A DNA stretch of 64,000 bases from Pseudomonadota bacterium. Its GTDB lineage: Bacteria > Desulfobacterota > Desulfobulbia > Desulfobulbales > CALZHT01. The notes below the pieces were generated by a model, which saw only the letters and a program-made list of their open reading frames with translations, did not search any database and was not told where the DNA came from. The stretch spans positions 19,459 through 83,458 of the forward strand of contig JAHJJF010000016.1 in assembly GCA_018823135.1 (NCBI GenBank), written 5' to 3'. Within the stretch, counting starts at the first letter, position 1. The number at the start of each line of letters is the position of its first letter. This document shows positions 31,840 to 40,882 of the stretch, in pieces. A program made the translations under genes and the position numbers.

Positions 31840-34218
31840 TCAATACACAACCAGGGCCGTCTGTTCGAACAGAGTGTCGTCAAAAAGTCTGCCACTGATC
31901 GTGGCCATGTTGTCGCCCTTCATGAGAAGCAGTGAAAACCCCTGGCGGTCGAATTTTACCATAAGATCAGGGGCACCGTTATTGTTGGTATCACCGATTT
32001 CCGCAGGTCCTTGGGTCTCCAGAGGTGGGTCCTGTTCAATGCCGTTGATGTGGCTCATTGTAATGGTGTCGATATCAATCTCTTCGACATTATAGCCGTC
32101 CGGGAGTTCGATATAGACCTTAACCCAGCGACCCCTGGAAGCGGGACCCATGGTGTTCGAACTGATAATGACTTGCGGAGTGATATTGTTTTCCATGACA
32201 GTTATTGTCACGACATCAGCCTGCTGCAGGCCGCTAAAATCGGTCACTGTCACCATGAATTCGAGCTCGGCCGGGGTCTGCATTTCCGGGGTAATAAAGG
32301 TTGTCTGGAAAGCCACCGGATTTGAAAGGGTAACCGGAACTCCCCTGGTCTGGGTCCACTGTACAGACTGGATTCCGTCATCTCGGTCAGAGGAAGAGGT
32401 GGCGTCGAGCAGGACGGTTACGCCGATGTCTACTGTCTGGTCCAGGCCGGCGTTGGCCACCGGCGGTTCGTTAATCCATGAGACGTTAACGCGGATAGTA
32501 TCAAGAGACTGCAGGCCGCCGGCGTCAATGATTAATAATTCGAAAACCAGGGTTTCGCCGGTTATGTTGCTGTCCGGGGCGATGAAACTGACCTGGGGAG
32601 CTGATGCATCGAGCAACGCCACCATTGGCCCGGAAATCTGGCTCCAGCTCCATACGGAAATCCCGTCATCCGGATCGGTTGATTGAGAACCGTCAAGCAC
32701 GACCTCCTCGCCTTCAAATACAGTCTGGTCATTTCCGGCCTCGGCAATCGGTGCCGCATTGATCCAGGAGACATTGACAATGGACGTATCCTGAGACTGC
32801 GCCCCCTCAAAATCGGTAACGGTAACCTGGAAGGCCAGAGATGAGGATTCAAGAGTCAGTTCCGAGGTTTCAAAAGACGGTTGCACTGCTGTTGAATCTG
32901 AAAGCATGATGTTTGGTCCGCCAATCTGTACCCATTTGATTGCAGTTATTGCGCTGTCGATATCATAGCTGTTTGAGGCGTCAAGCATCACCGAATCACC
33001 CATCATTACATTCTGATCCGGCCCGGAGTTTGCCACTGGTGAGTCGTTTAGCGGGGAGACATAAAGTGTGACTGTGGCGGTATTTGAATTGGCTCCGCCG
33101 TCAGACGCCTTGAAAGTAAATGAATCCTGGCCGAATATGTTGGCGGCCGGGGTGTATTTGAAAGATCCGGAAATCACATCAAGAAGCTCGATCTCGCCGT
33201 TAACGGTGTTGCTGACCAGGGAATAGGCAAGGATGCTGCCGTCAATGTCGGCTGCGCTCAAGGTGCCGAAGACTGCAGTATCCTCTTCTGTGGCAATGCT
33301 CATGTTAAATGAAACGGGTGCGTCGTTGACGCCCTGCACCACGATAGTGACACTTCCCTGCACAATAAGTTTGCCGTCGGAAAGCTGGTAGGTGAATGAG
33401 TCCGGTCCGGAATAATTAGATCCCGGAGTATAGATGATATTGCTGTTGCTGATGATTGCCGAGCCCGATGCAGGCAGACTCACCCCGACGATAGAAAGCG
33501 GGTCACTGTCAACATCGTAGTCATTAGCCAGTACGGCGATTGTAATGGCAGAATCTTCCAGAGTTGTTGCAGTATCAGCCGCAGCCACCGGTGGATCATT
33601 TGTAGGTGTAACCGTAATTGTCACCGTTGCAAGGTTTGAGTCGGCGGTGCCGTCATTGGCTCGGTAAGTGAAGGTGTCAGTGCCGGAATAATCAGGATTC
33701 GGGGTGTAACGGAACTGGCCGGAAAGAGGATCAATGAGTTCAACAACACCGTTGAAGCTTAAGCCGACTAAAGTGAAACTGACGACATCGTTGTCAGCAT
33801 CAAAAGCCGCAAGGGAATTGATCAGGACCGTATCTTCTGTACCGGAAAAGGATAGGTTTTCTGCAACAGGAGCAGAATTACTCGCGGTAAAACTGTACAG
33901 AACAGTGATAACTTCTGATGGCGCGGACTCATTGTTCGTTATATCGAAAGCGGTCAAAGTAAAGTCATTTGTTTCAACCGTAACTAGAATGGGGCATGAG
34001 ATTTCCCGGTCATCCGGGTTGTCGGTCTGGCAGAGGAATTCTCCCTGATGAAACAGTTTGAACCCTGCCAGGCCGGGAATCTGGCCGTAATTCCAGGTTA
34101 CGGTAGCCGTTTTGCTCTCAGCAGCATTTCCCATGGCAGGAAAAAGCACAAGGCTTACGGAACACATCACAGCGAACATCCAAAAACAGATTTGTACTGG
34201 GAATCGAACGGGTTTCAT
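31840..34218 (-). CDS. Large secreted cadherin/PKD-type tandem-repeat protein under c-di-GMP riboswitch control
   Basis: 792 aa from ATG 34218, with GAGG ten bases upstream. The signal peptide (about 1-34) ends near GNAAE. Order: a fibronectin-like N-terminal domain (about 35-100); three tandem-95/cadherin-like repeats (GTDTFTYRANDGTADSN, GPDSFTYQLSDG, GQDSFTFKASDGGANSN); three PKD/REJ-like repeats (GPDQNVMMGDSVMLDASNS, GNDQTVFEGEEVVLDGSQS, GLDQTVDIGVTVLLDATSS); and a C-terminal domain with APDLMVKFDRQGFS. Probably a calcium-binding, surface or matrix adhesin. No sortase, PEP-CTERM or autotransporter signal is seen, so the export route is open. A riboswitch precedes it and a diguanylate cyclase gene lies upstream. 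Confidence 0.82.
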   Translation of the reverse strand: MKPVRFPVQICFWMFAVMCSVSLVLFPAMGNAAESKTATVTWNYGQIPGLAGFKLFHQGEFLCQTDNPDDREISCPILVTVETNDFTLTAFDITNNESAPSEVITVLYSFTASNSAPVAENLSFSGTEDTVLINSLAAFDADNDVVSFTLVGLSFNGVVELIDPLSGQFRYTPNPDYSGTDTFTYRANDGTADSNLATVTITVTPTNDPPVAAADTATTLEDSAITIAVLANDYDVDSDPLSIVGVSLPASGSAIISNSNIIYTPGSNYSGPDSFTYQLSDGKLIVQGSVTIVVQGVNDAPVSFNMSIATEEDTAVFGTLSAADIDGSILAYSLVSNTVNGEIELLDVISGSFKYTPAANIFGQDSFTFKASDGGANSNTATVTLYVSPLNDSPVANSGPDQNVMMGDSVMLDASNSYDIDSAITAIKWVQIGGPNIMLSDSTAVQPSFETSELTLESSSLAFQVTVTDFEGAQSQDTSIVNVSWINAAPIAEAGNDQTVFEGEEVVLDGSQSTDPDDGISVWSWSQISGPMVALLDASAPQVSFIAPDSNITGETLVFELLIIDAGGLQSLDTIRVNVSWINEPPVANAGLDQTVDIGVTVLLDATSSSDRDDGIQSVQWTQTRGVPVTLSNPVAFQTTFITPEMQTPAELEFMVTVTDFSGLQQADVVTITVMENNITPQVIISSNTMGPASRGRWVKVYIELPDGYNVEEIDIDTITMSHINGIEQDPPLETQGPAEIGDTNNNGAPDLMVKFDRQGFSLLLMKGDNMATISGRLFDDTLFEQTALVVY

Positions 34219-34273
34219 CTCAACATCCTCACTGGTTATATTCGGCCTTACAGCCGTACCAGGAGGTATTGAG
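34219..34273 (-). promoter_or_regulatory. Ribosome-binding-site-sequestering hairpin (expression platform)
   Basis: On the minus strand CTCAA..CCTC.CTGG (34259-34273) can pair with CCAG.GAGG..TTGAG (34219-34235). This buries the GAGG ribosome binding site next to the ATG at 34218. The loop contains a small nested CGGC/GCCG hairpin. It begins directly after the aptamer, so ligand binding could switch translation. Confidence 0.65.
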
Positions 34274-34274
34274 C

Positions 34275-34362
34275 TGCTTGGCAACCCCGCTGCCATACCC
34301 TCGATAGTCCAAGGGGTTAGGCTGGTGGCTTTGCGGCTCGCCCTTTCGGACGATGTGCCTTT
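34275..34362 (-). ncRNA. Cyclic-di-GMP-I riboswitch (GEMM-I) aptamer
   Basis: Read on the minus strand it begins GGCACATCG, has helix TCGTC/GGCGA capped by the GAAA tetraloop, then the hallmark GCCGCAAAGCC, the tetraloop-receptor CCTAA, a variable hairpin, and TGGCAGCGGGGTTGCC closing the second arm. Order and conserved bases match the GEMM-I consensus. It lies 57 bases 5-prime of the repeat-protein ATG. Confidence 0.9.
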
Positions 34363-34869
34363 TTCAAGTTTTTACTGGATGTGAAACACAGCAAAATGGA
34401 TGCCAAGCTGCCATTTGCTGTTCAGATTGACACATTATGGAAAATAATTATGGGCCTTATCTTTTTGTAATGTCTTGCGGTTCAAGGCGTTCCGGCTGAA
34501 ATTGCGGGTGGGGGGCGTGGGATTCTTATTAATGGATATTCATCAAGGGATAGGACCGGATCAGGAAAAAGGGGAATAGTGTCACCGATGTTGACAGTGA
34601 ACGCTTGATTATTGTGAAATGGAGAAAGGGGCGCCACGAACGCCAGGGATCATCATTTTAAATTATCAAATGCGCCAGGTCCTGTGGTTTCGCAGGACTG
34701 AACTGGAGGAATTGTTACAGCAGAATTGATCTTTATTTTTGAATCAAAATGAAGTGCGGGCGAAACTGGCTGATGTGATAATTTTATCGGATATATTGAT
34801 TCCGCTCTCCACAAAGCGGGGGTATTTCTGGGATAAATGATTTAATATCTGGTTCTGAGGATGAGGTGG
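34363..34869. other. Intergenic region upstream of the riboswitch
   Basis: About 500 bp between the diguanylate cyclase stop and the riboswitch. It should hold the promoter for the riboswitch transcript. Two short plus-strand open stretches (near 34670-34735 and 34739-34840) look like weak coding remnants of 20-33 codons without recognisable family. No transposon ends are seen. Confidence 0.35.
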
Positions 34870-36084
34870 CTATCCTGCAACAACCCGGTTCCGGCCCTGT
34901 TTTTTTGCTTTGTATAAGGCATTGTCAGCGGCCTTGATCATTGCCTGTGGTTGGGGTTTTCCTTTTTCCTGACCGGCAACCCCGATACTGACCGTTACCG
35001 AAGCGGTTTTTTTAATCCAGGCCTGTTTCCGGCGGTGACTGGCATTATTCTTTTTGCGGTCCGAACCCCGGACAATAAAATCGGTCTCGGCGATTTTTTC
35101 CCGCAGGAATTCAAGGTGCGGCAAGGCGTCCTCCACGGTTTTTCCTGGAAAAAGCACGGTGAATTCTTCGCCGCCAAACCGGAAGGCCTTGCCGCCGCCG
35201 CTCACTTTGGATATCCGCGAAGCCACCATGCATAAAACCTGATCTCCTACGTCATGGCCAAAGGTGTCATTGAATTTTTTAAAAAAATCAATATCCAGCA
35301 TGGCAACCGTGAAACAACCGGGCAGTTTTAAAAATGATTCATTCAAGGCCCGGCGGGCGGGAAGTCCGGTAAGTTCGTCACGGAATGCCATACCGTAGGC
35401 GGATTCGATGACCGCGGCGATCAGCATCAGCCCGGCGGTGGAAAGAAGCAGATGCGCGGCGCCTGATTTTTCCTGAATCAGCGCGAAAAGAACCGCGATG
35501 ATCGCCCAGAAAAATCCCATTTCAAATGTCCCTCTTTGCCTGGAATAGACCAGGGCAACAAGAATCAGAGAGATGAAAAAGGCAATCACGGCCTGTTGTT
35601 TAAGAATAAAGGAGCTGAAAAAGCTGATGCCGGGAATGGGTTGAAACAACAAGGGGTTCAATATTTCCGGGCGAAAGTGATATACAAGGAAGAGAATTGC
35701 GGGCAGGATGAGGATAAAGCAGATTCGCAGTATGCCGCGAACGGTGAAAATGCCGCGTTCTTTGAGAAGGGAAAGAATCGCAAGATTTATCGGGAGCAGG
35801 ATGGAGACGCTGGTAAACACAAAAGACCGGTGGCTGCTTAAGATTTTACTCGGTTCGGACATTCCAAGGAGACGGTCGGCAAGGAAGAGCAGGGCAACGG
35901 CAAAGACCAGTCTGCTCCGGTTGAAGCGCCAACCGAAGAAGACCCCGGCGCCCAGGACCGCAATGGGAAAAAGCTTGAGCAGGATCGGGGTCCAGACTTC
36001 ATGCATATACAGGCTGATGAGAAACAAGGCGGCAGCAAGAAGCAAACCGCCGGGCATGAACAGGGAGAGAAATATTCGAATCAT
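34870..36084 (-). CDS. Membrane-anchored diguanylate cyclase (GGDEF domain)
   Basis: 404 aa. About six or seven hydrophobic helices fill residues 1-230, and a GGDEF domain occupies about 235-400. The active-site loop is GGEEF (residues 304-308), an accepted active variant. LTGLPARRALNE and DIDFFKKFNDTFGHDVGD give the metal and substrate motifs, and VSIGVAGQEKG follows. An inhibitory RxxD site is not present just before the loop. It should make c-di-GMP in response to an unknown membrane signal. It is on the same strand as the riboswitch-controlled gene, about 500 bp upstream of the aptamer. Confidence 0.92.
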   Translation of the reverse strand: MIRIFLSLFMPGGLLLAAALFLISLYMHEVWTPILLKLFPIAVLGAGVFFGWRFNRSRLVFAVALLFLADRLLGMSEPSKILSSHRSFVFTSVSILLPINLAILSLLKERGIFTVRGILRICFILILPAILFLVYHFRPEILNPLLFQPIPGISFFSSFILKQQAVIAFFISLILVALVYSRQRGTFEMGFFWAIIAVLFALIQEKSGAAHLLLSTAGLMLIAAVIESAYGMAFRDELTGLPARRALNESFLKLPGCFTVAMLDIDFFKKFNDTFGHDVGDQVLCMVASRISKVSGGGKAFRFGGEEFTVLFPGKTVEDALPHLEFLREKIAETDFIVRGSDRKKNNASHRRKQAWIKKTASVTVSIGVAGQEKGKPQPQAMIKAADNALYKAKKQGRNRVVAG

Positions 36085-36380
36085 CTATTTTCAGTAATAT
36101 CCTTTTTAACTGCCTTTTAGCTGGAGGTTCTCGCAAAAGCCCGACCAGCAGAAGTATACAGTATGCGGCCGGGATTTATTAGTGAAATGATTGACAATGA
36201 ATGCCACGACGAGCGTCAATTGAAGATTTGCCTGACGGTGTCCGCCAGTGTATGATGTGTGTTGGTTAAATTTTCATGGGTGTGCCCGGGCATTGTTGCC
36301 AGAAGTCATGACTTCTGCATCGCCAGGAGCTTTCAGGTTTTTAAAAAGATACGAGAATGTTTTCATGAGAGTTGTATCTG
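36085..36380. other. Divergent intergenic region, nothing recognised
   Basis: 296 bp between the divergent cyclase and helicase genes. It should hold both promoters, but I could not fix either by sequence. Confidence 0.35.
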
Positions 36381-37790
36381 ATGGCTGAAGACAACACGAC
36401 AATTTTAAGCGTTGGGGCGGAATGCACGATTTCCGGGGCCCCGGAACCGCTTAGGAAAATCATTACAACAAAACTCACCTGCGAAAATCCGCAATACCGT
36501 GATGCCAAAAAATACGGGCGCTGGGTCGGCAAACGTTTAAAGCCACAGCTTTATTTTTTTCGAGAAGAGCCTGACGGCAGCCTGATCATTCCGCGGGGTT
36601 ATGCCAGGCAGGCGGTGTATACCTGCAGGAACTATCTGGGGACGGAGCGCCTGCAGATCAAGGACCAGCGAAGAGAAGTCAAAAAGATAAATTTTACCTT
36701 TATCGGCGAGCTTCGACCATATCAGAAAAAAGCGCGGGATGAAGTCCTGCAGAACGAATTCGGCGTCCTGGAATCAGGGACCGGTTCCGGAAAAACCGTA
36801 ATCGCCCTGGCTGTTATCGCTGCACGAAAACAGCCGACCCTGATCCTGGTGCACACCAAAGAGCTTCTTTACCAGTGGGTTGAAAAAATTCAGACCTTTC
36901 TGGACATGAGGGCCGGAATGATCGGCGACGGGCATTTTGATGTACAGCCCATAACCGTTGCCATCGTTAATTCGGCAAGAAGGCGGCTGCAGGATTTGCC
37001 AGGGCAATTCGGCCAGATCTGCGTCGATGAATGCCATCGGGTTCCTGCGACTCTTTTTACGGATGTGGTCACCGCCTTTGACTGCCGCTTCATGCTCGGC
37101 CTTTCCGCCACGGCCTACAGGCGTGACGGCCTTACCTGTCTGATTTATTATTATCTCGGCGAGCGCGCCTGGCGCATCGACCCGCAGGAGCTTGAAAGCT
37201 CCGGAGCCGTGCTGAAGCCGGAATTTATCCAGAAGGAAACCGGATTTACATATGTCTACCGCGGCGATTATCAGGATCTGATGAAGGCACTCACCGGCAG
37301 CAAAACTCGCAATCAGCGCATAATAGAGGATATATTGACTGAGGCGGAGAAGGGTCGGCGCACCGTGCTGGTGGTGAGTGACCGGGTGGCTCATTGTGAA
37401 GCCCTGGTCAAGGGGATTGCCGAGCGCGACATCAATGGACGTTTCAGGACCGCGATGCTCACCGGCAAGATGAAAGCCGATGAGCGCTCGCAGCTTGTCG
37501 AGGCGATTCATAATGGTGCAGTGGATATTCTTATTGCAACCCTCCAGCTTATCGGCGAAGGATTTGATTGTCCGGGATTGCGGGTGCTTATTCTCACCAC
37601 GCCGATAAAATTTACCGGCCGCCTTCTCCAGGTTGTCGGAAGAGTCTTGCGGCCGGAACAAGGGAAAAAGCCTGTTGTTTATGATTATATCGACCAATGC
37701 GGACTTTTACAGAAATCCGCCAGGGAGAGAAGGCAGGTGTTTGAGGATGAGGAAGATATTCAGGAAATGCTGTTTTCTATGAGGGAATGA
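36381..37790 (+). CDS. XPB/Ssl2-like superfamily 2 DNA helicase
   Basis: 469 aa from ATG 36381; a TTG at 36372 is less likely. The N-terminal region (about 1-115) lacks a known motif. RecA-like domain 1 has Walker A GTGSGKTVIAL (near 135), motif II DECHR and motif III LSATAYR. RecA-like domain 2 ends with QVVGRVLRPEQGK, motif VI. It resembles the XPB/RAD25-type or phage UvsW-type helicases with an N-terminal damage- or branch-recognition domain. Probably acts in DNA repair or recombination. Monocistronic. Confidence 0.85.
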   Translation: MAEDNTTILSVGAECTISGAPEPLRKIITTKLTCENPQYRDAKKYGRWVGKRLKPQLYFFREEPDGSLIIPRGYARQAVYTCRNYLGTERLQIKDQRREVKKINFTFIGELRPYQKKARDEVLQNEFGVLESGTGSGKTVIALAVIAARKQPTLILVHTKELLYQWVEKIQTFLDMRAGMIGDGHFDVQPITVAIVNSARRRLQDLPGQFGQICVDECHRVPATLFTDVVTAFDCRFMLGLSATAYRRDGLTCLIYYYLGERAWRIDPQELESSGAVLKPEFIQKETGFTYVYRGDYQDLMKALTGSKTRNQRIIEDILTEAEKGRRTVLVVSDRVAHCEALVKGIAERDINGRFRTAMLTGKMKADERSQLVEAIHNGAVDILIATLQLIGEGFDCPGLRVLILTTPIKFTGRLLQVVGRVLRPEQGKKPVVYDYIDQCGLLQKSARERRQVFEDEEDIQEMLFSMRE

Positions 37791-37939
37791 TTTACAGCAC
37801 GGAGTTTTCCCCTGTAAGATAAAAAGGCGTTTGATAAGGACAGCATTCCCGCCTGCTGAGATTGTCAGCGGTTCGGGGCCTTGTTTTTCCGCCACAGGGG
37901 CTGTGGTTCATACCGTTAAAAAAGTGAAGACAAAATCAG

Positions 37940-39565
37940 ATGCCGGCAACAGATAACATATTTCAAGGGCAGCGGCTTTTTGACAGGACCGCAGCGATAC
38001 TTTTCCTGGCAGCATTTGCAGTCAGGGCGCTGCATATATTTTTCATATCGCAGAACAGCCCGTTTATTGATGTGTTGCCCGGAGATCTCGGGGCCTATCA
38101 TTCCTGGGCGAAATCAATTGTCAGCCAGGGTTGGATCGGCAAGGATATTTTCTACCAGGACCCACTGTATCCCTATTTTCTGGCGATGGTTTATACCCTC
38201 ATCGGCGAGAAATTTGTCTTGATCTATCTCCTTCAAGCTCTGCTTGGCGCGGTTACTGCGGCGATGATTTATCTGGCAGGGAAACAAATGTTTTCAAAAA
38301 ATACAGGTCTTGTCAGCGGAACTCTCTTTGCATTCTATGCCCCGGCGATTTTTTTTGACGGGCTTCTTCTCAAGGTAAGCCTTTCAGCCTTTTTATGTAT
38401 GGCCTGTTTCTGCCTGCTGATTATTTTCAGGGGCAGTAAACAGCAGTGGCGAAGCCTGATCGGCGCCGGGATCTGCTTTGGACTTGCGGTGCTGACCCGC
38501 GCGAATTTTCTGCTGCTGGCGCCGGTGATTGTTGCGGTTCTGGTGTTTTCTGATTTCCGCAAGATCCGCAAAGGGGTTGTTTCTGCAGTTTTTTTTACGG
38601 CGGGCACAGTGATGATTCTCTTTCCGGTGGTGCTCAGAAATTATTATGTCAGCGGTTCCCTGGTCGTCACCACCGCCCAGGCTGGCCAGAATTTTTTTAT
38701 CGGCCAGAACCCTCGGGCCACCGGGACCTATATCGGACTGCCGTTTGTGCGGCCGGATCCCCTGTATGAAAGGCTGGATTTTCAAAATGAGGCGCAGCGG
38801 AGGCTCGGCAAAACCCTGAGCCCCCCAGAAGTCTCGCAATACTGGTTCGCACAAGGCATGGCTTTTATCCGCGAGAACCCGACAGCCTTTCTGCGGCTTA
38901 CCTGGACGAAATTCCGATTGTTTTTTAATAATTACGAGATGCCGGACAACCATAACTTTTATTTTCATAAAAAATATTCCCATGTCCTCAACCTGCTGCC
39001 GGTATCCTTTTATCTTGTGGGGCCGTTCTTTTTTGTCGGCATGGTCGCGTTGTTCCGGGAGCGGCGCTTTGAGACCAACCTCCTGTTTTATTCACAGCTT
39101 GCCTATATTGTTTCCGTGCTTGGTTTTTATGTGTTTTCCCGCTACCGCATGCCGGTGATTCCCTTATTTTGCCTTACTGCGGGATATGGGACGCTGAGTC
39201 TGCTTTCCAATATTAAGGAAAACAAAGCCCTTTCCGCCGGCATAAAACTCGGGGCTGCCGCAATTATCCTGGTCTGGGTGAGTATCCCGGTGTTCGAGCC
39301 GTTTAATTTCGGGCATTCCTATGTGGATGAGGCAATCGCCTATGAGTTGAAAAATAACCCCGAAAAAGCCGTGGAATCATACCGGCAAGCCCTGGAGATT
39401 AATCCTGAGTATTTACGGGCCCTTGAACGTCTGGGCCGGCTGCAGCTCAGGCTCGGAGCCTACGGTGAAGCAAAAAAAACCTACGGGAAAATCCTTGAAG
39501 TCAGGGCGGATTCCCCGGAGGCCAAAAGTGTGTTGTTTCTAATCTCCCGCAAATCCGGGCAATGA
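37940..39565 (+). CDS. GT39-type membrane glycosyltransferase with C-terminal TPR
   Basis: 541 aa. About ten hydrophobic helices are followed by a soluble tail. The first periplasmic loop has the dolichyl/undecaprenyl-phosphate-mannosyltransferase-like pattern with acidic residues (DLGAYHSWA, then DPLYPYFLAMVY). The C-terminal 80 residues hold two TPR units (NPEKAVESYRQALEINPEYLRALERLG and the following repeat). It is likely to move a sugar from a lipid carrier to protein or envelope glycan in the periplasm. The acceptor is unknown. Confidence 0.78.
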   Translation: MPATDNIFQGQRLFDRTAAILFLAAFAVRALHIFFISQNSPFIDVLPGDLGAYHSWAKSIVSQGWIGKDIFYQDPLYPYFLAMVYTLIGEKFVLIYLLQALLGAVTAAMIYLAGKQMFSKNTGLVSGTLFAFYAPAIFFDGLLLKVSLSAFLCMACFCLLIIFRGSKQQWRSLIGAGICFGLAVLTRANFLLLAPVIVAVLVFSDFRKIRKGVVSAVFFTAGTVMILFPVVLRNYYVSGSLVVTTAQAGQNFFIGQNPRATGTYIGLPFVRPDPLYERLDFQNEAQRRLGKTLSPPEVSQYWFAQGMAFIRENPTAFLRLTWTKFRLFFNNYEMPDNHNFYFHKKYSHVLNLLPVSFYLVGPFFFVGMVALFRERRFETNLLFYSQLAYIVSVLGFYVFSRYRMPVIPLFCLTAGYGTLSLLSNIKENKALSAGIKLGAAAIILVWVSIPVFEPFNFGHSYVDEAIAYELKNNPEKAVESYRQALEINPEYLRALERLGRLQLRLGAYGEAKKTYGKILEVRADSPEAKSVLFLISRKSGQ

Positions 39566-39709
39566 TTTCTTGCATGAGCAGGATGATTTGTGAATTGACC
39601 GGCAGCATCTTTTTTCTGGTAAATGGTTTCCGCATGTTTTAATTAAGCTGTAAGGCTTTTTTTGAGAAAGGGTTGTGAATGATCGGGTGTACAAGGAACG
39701 GTAAAGGAA

Positions 39710-40837
39710 ATGGAAGCACCAAAAAAACAATCGGATAAAGAAAAAGAGGTCATAAAGATTGAAGACAATGTCTACGACCAGTTGTTTGACAAAGCACTGG
39801 ATGTCAAAGCCATTGATAATCTTTATGATGAACTGTTTGGCATCAGTTCTGGGAACGCTGGTTCTCTGGCGGTTCTTGAGTATCTTGACGGTAGAAGGGA
39901 AGATATTTCCATGGCGGTTTTGTTCCACCCGACAAGAAACGATATCACGGTGATGGCTGTAGGAGTCAACCCCGAACGAATTTTGTCTTTGAACGATCTG
40001 AGCTGTATTCGAATAGCGAATATGCCCAAAGAATTTCCCGAGTTGAGCGATGCCTGCCAGATAGACGTGATTGAGACCGTTTCCGGAAGCAAATACCAGG
40101 AATACGTTGCGGCGGATCAAAACATGGAAACCGGTTTTTTCGGTTTTGCTGCTGAAGAAGAGACCAAATGCAAATATTCGTTCTTTCCGGCAATCAACAT
40201 GAGACATCGTTATCAGAAAAGATATCTCGGGCAGATCCTTATTGAAAGAGGCCTGATCGAAATACACAGCTTCGAAAAGGCGCTTACTGAATTTCAATCA
40301 CTTAAAAAAAGAAAACTGGGGGAGATCATCGCCCAGCAGACCAAAATCCCCTATTCCTTAGTCGAGAAGCATATCCAAAAAGCCTATGACGAAAACCCAA
40401 AAGATGTCAAGGCCGGGAAAATTCTGGTAGAGGCCGGGTTGGTCAGCGAAGCACAGGTGAGTGCAGCCCTGGTTGTTCAGGAAAAATTCAAAAAGAAGCG
40501 GATCGGTCAATTCCTCATTGAAAAGGGGCTACTTGAGGAAGATAAAATTTTTATGGGGCTTGCGGAAAAATTCAGAATGCCTTTTGTTGACTTGAGACAG
40601 GTGACATTTTCTAAAAAAGCCCTGTCCCAGCTTCCCAAAGATTTGGTGTCGAAACTGCAGGTCCTGCCGATCTCGCAGGACGAAACTACTTTGGTGGTAG
40701 CCACCCTGGCCCCGGATGTTCCGGCCATCAAAGATGTTTTACTAAAACACGTAAAGGGCCAGAAAATCGAACTGGTTCTGGTCCGTCCCACTCAACTCCG
40801 CGCCGCAATCAAAAAACTGTATCAGGATCCAGCCTGA
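39710..40837 (+). CDS. Stand-alone MshEN (GspE/PilB N-terminal) domain protein
   Basis: 375 aa, cytoplasmic. The N-terminal 160 residues are of unknown family. Residues about 165-265 hold repeated motifs of the RxGxxLxxxG type (YLGQILIERGLI, KAGKILVEAGLV, RIGQFLIEKGLL). The C-terminal part is a full MshEN domain ending in the usual VRPTQLRAAIKKLY. MshEN motifs of this kind bind c-di-GMP in type IV pilus and type II secretion ATPases, but here no ATPase domain follows. It may be a c-di-GMP-responsive adaptor. ATG at 39710 with AAGGAA upstream. Confidence 0.8.
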   Translation: MEAPKKQSDKEKEVIKIEDNVYDQLFDKALDVKAIDNLYDELFGISSGNAGSLAVLEYLDGRREDISMAVLFHPTRNDITVMAVGVNPERILSLNDLSCIRIANMPKEFPELSDACQIDVIETVSGSKYQEYVAADQNMETGFFGFAAEEETKCKYSFFPAINMRHRYQKRYLGQILIERGLIEIHSFEKALTEFQSLKKRKLGEIIAQQTKIPYSLVEKHIQKAYDENPKDVKAGKILVEAGLVSEAQVSAALVVQEKFKKKRIGQFLIEKGLLEEDKIFMGLAEKFRMPFVDLRQVTFSKKALSQLPKDLVSKLQVLPISQDETTLVVATLAPDVPAIKDVLLKHVKGQKIELVLVRPTQLRAAIKKLYQDPA

Positions 40838-40882
40838 GAAAGGGTCTGTGCTCTTCCAATCACCAGAAGAAGGATGGATCAT

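Noticed and set aside
36120..36170. Second c-di-GMP riboswitch (CGCAAAAGCCCG near 36137)
   Set aside because: Only a partial resemblance to the CGCAAAGCC core; tetraloop, receptor and closing arm are absent.
39539..40297. 252-codon minus-strand frame opposite the MshEN gene
   Set aside because: Antisense shadow of a gene with clear domains and ribosome binding site; no family resemblance.
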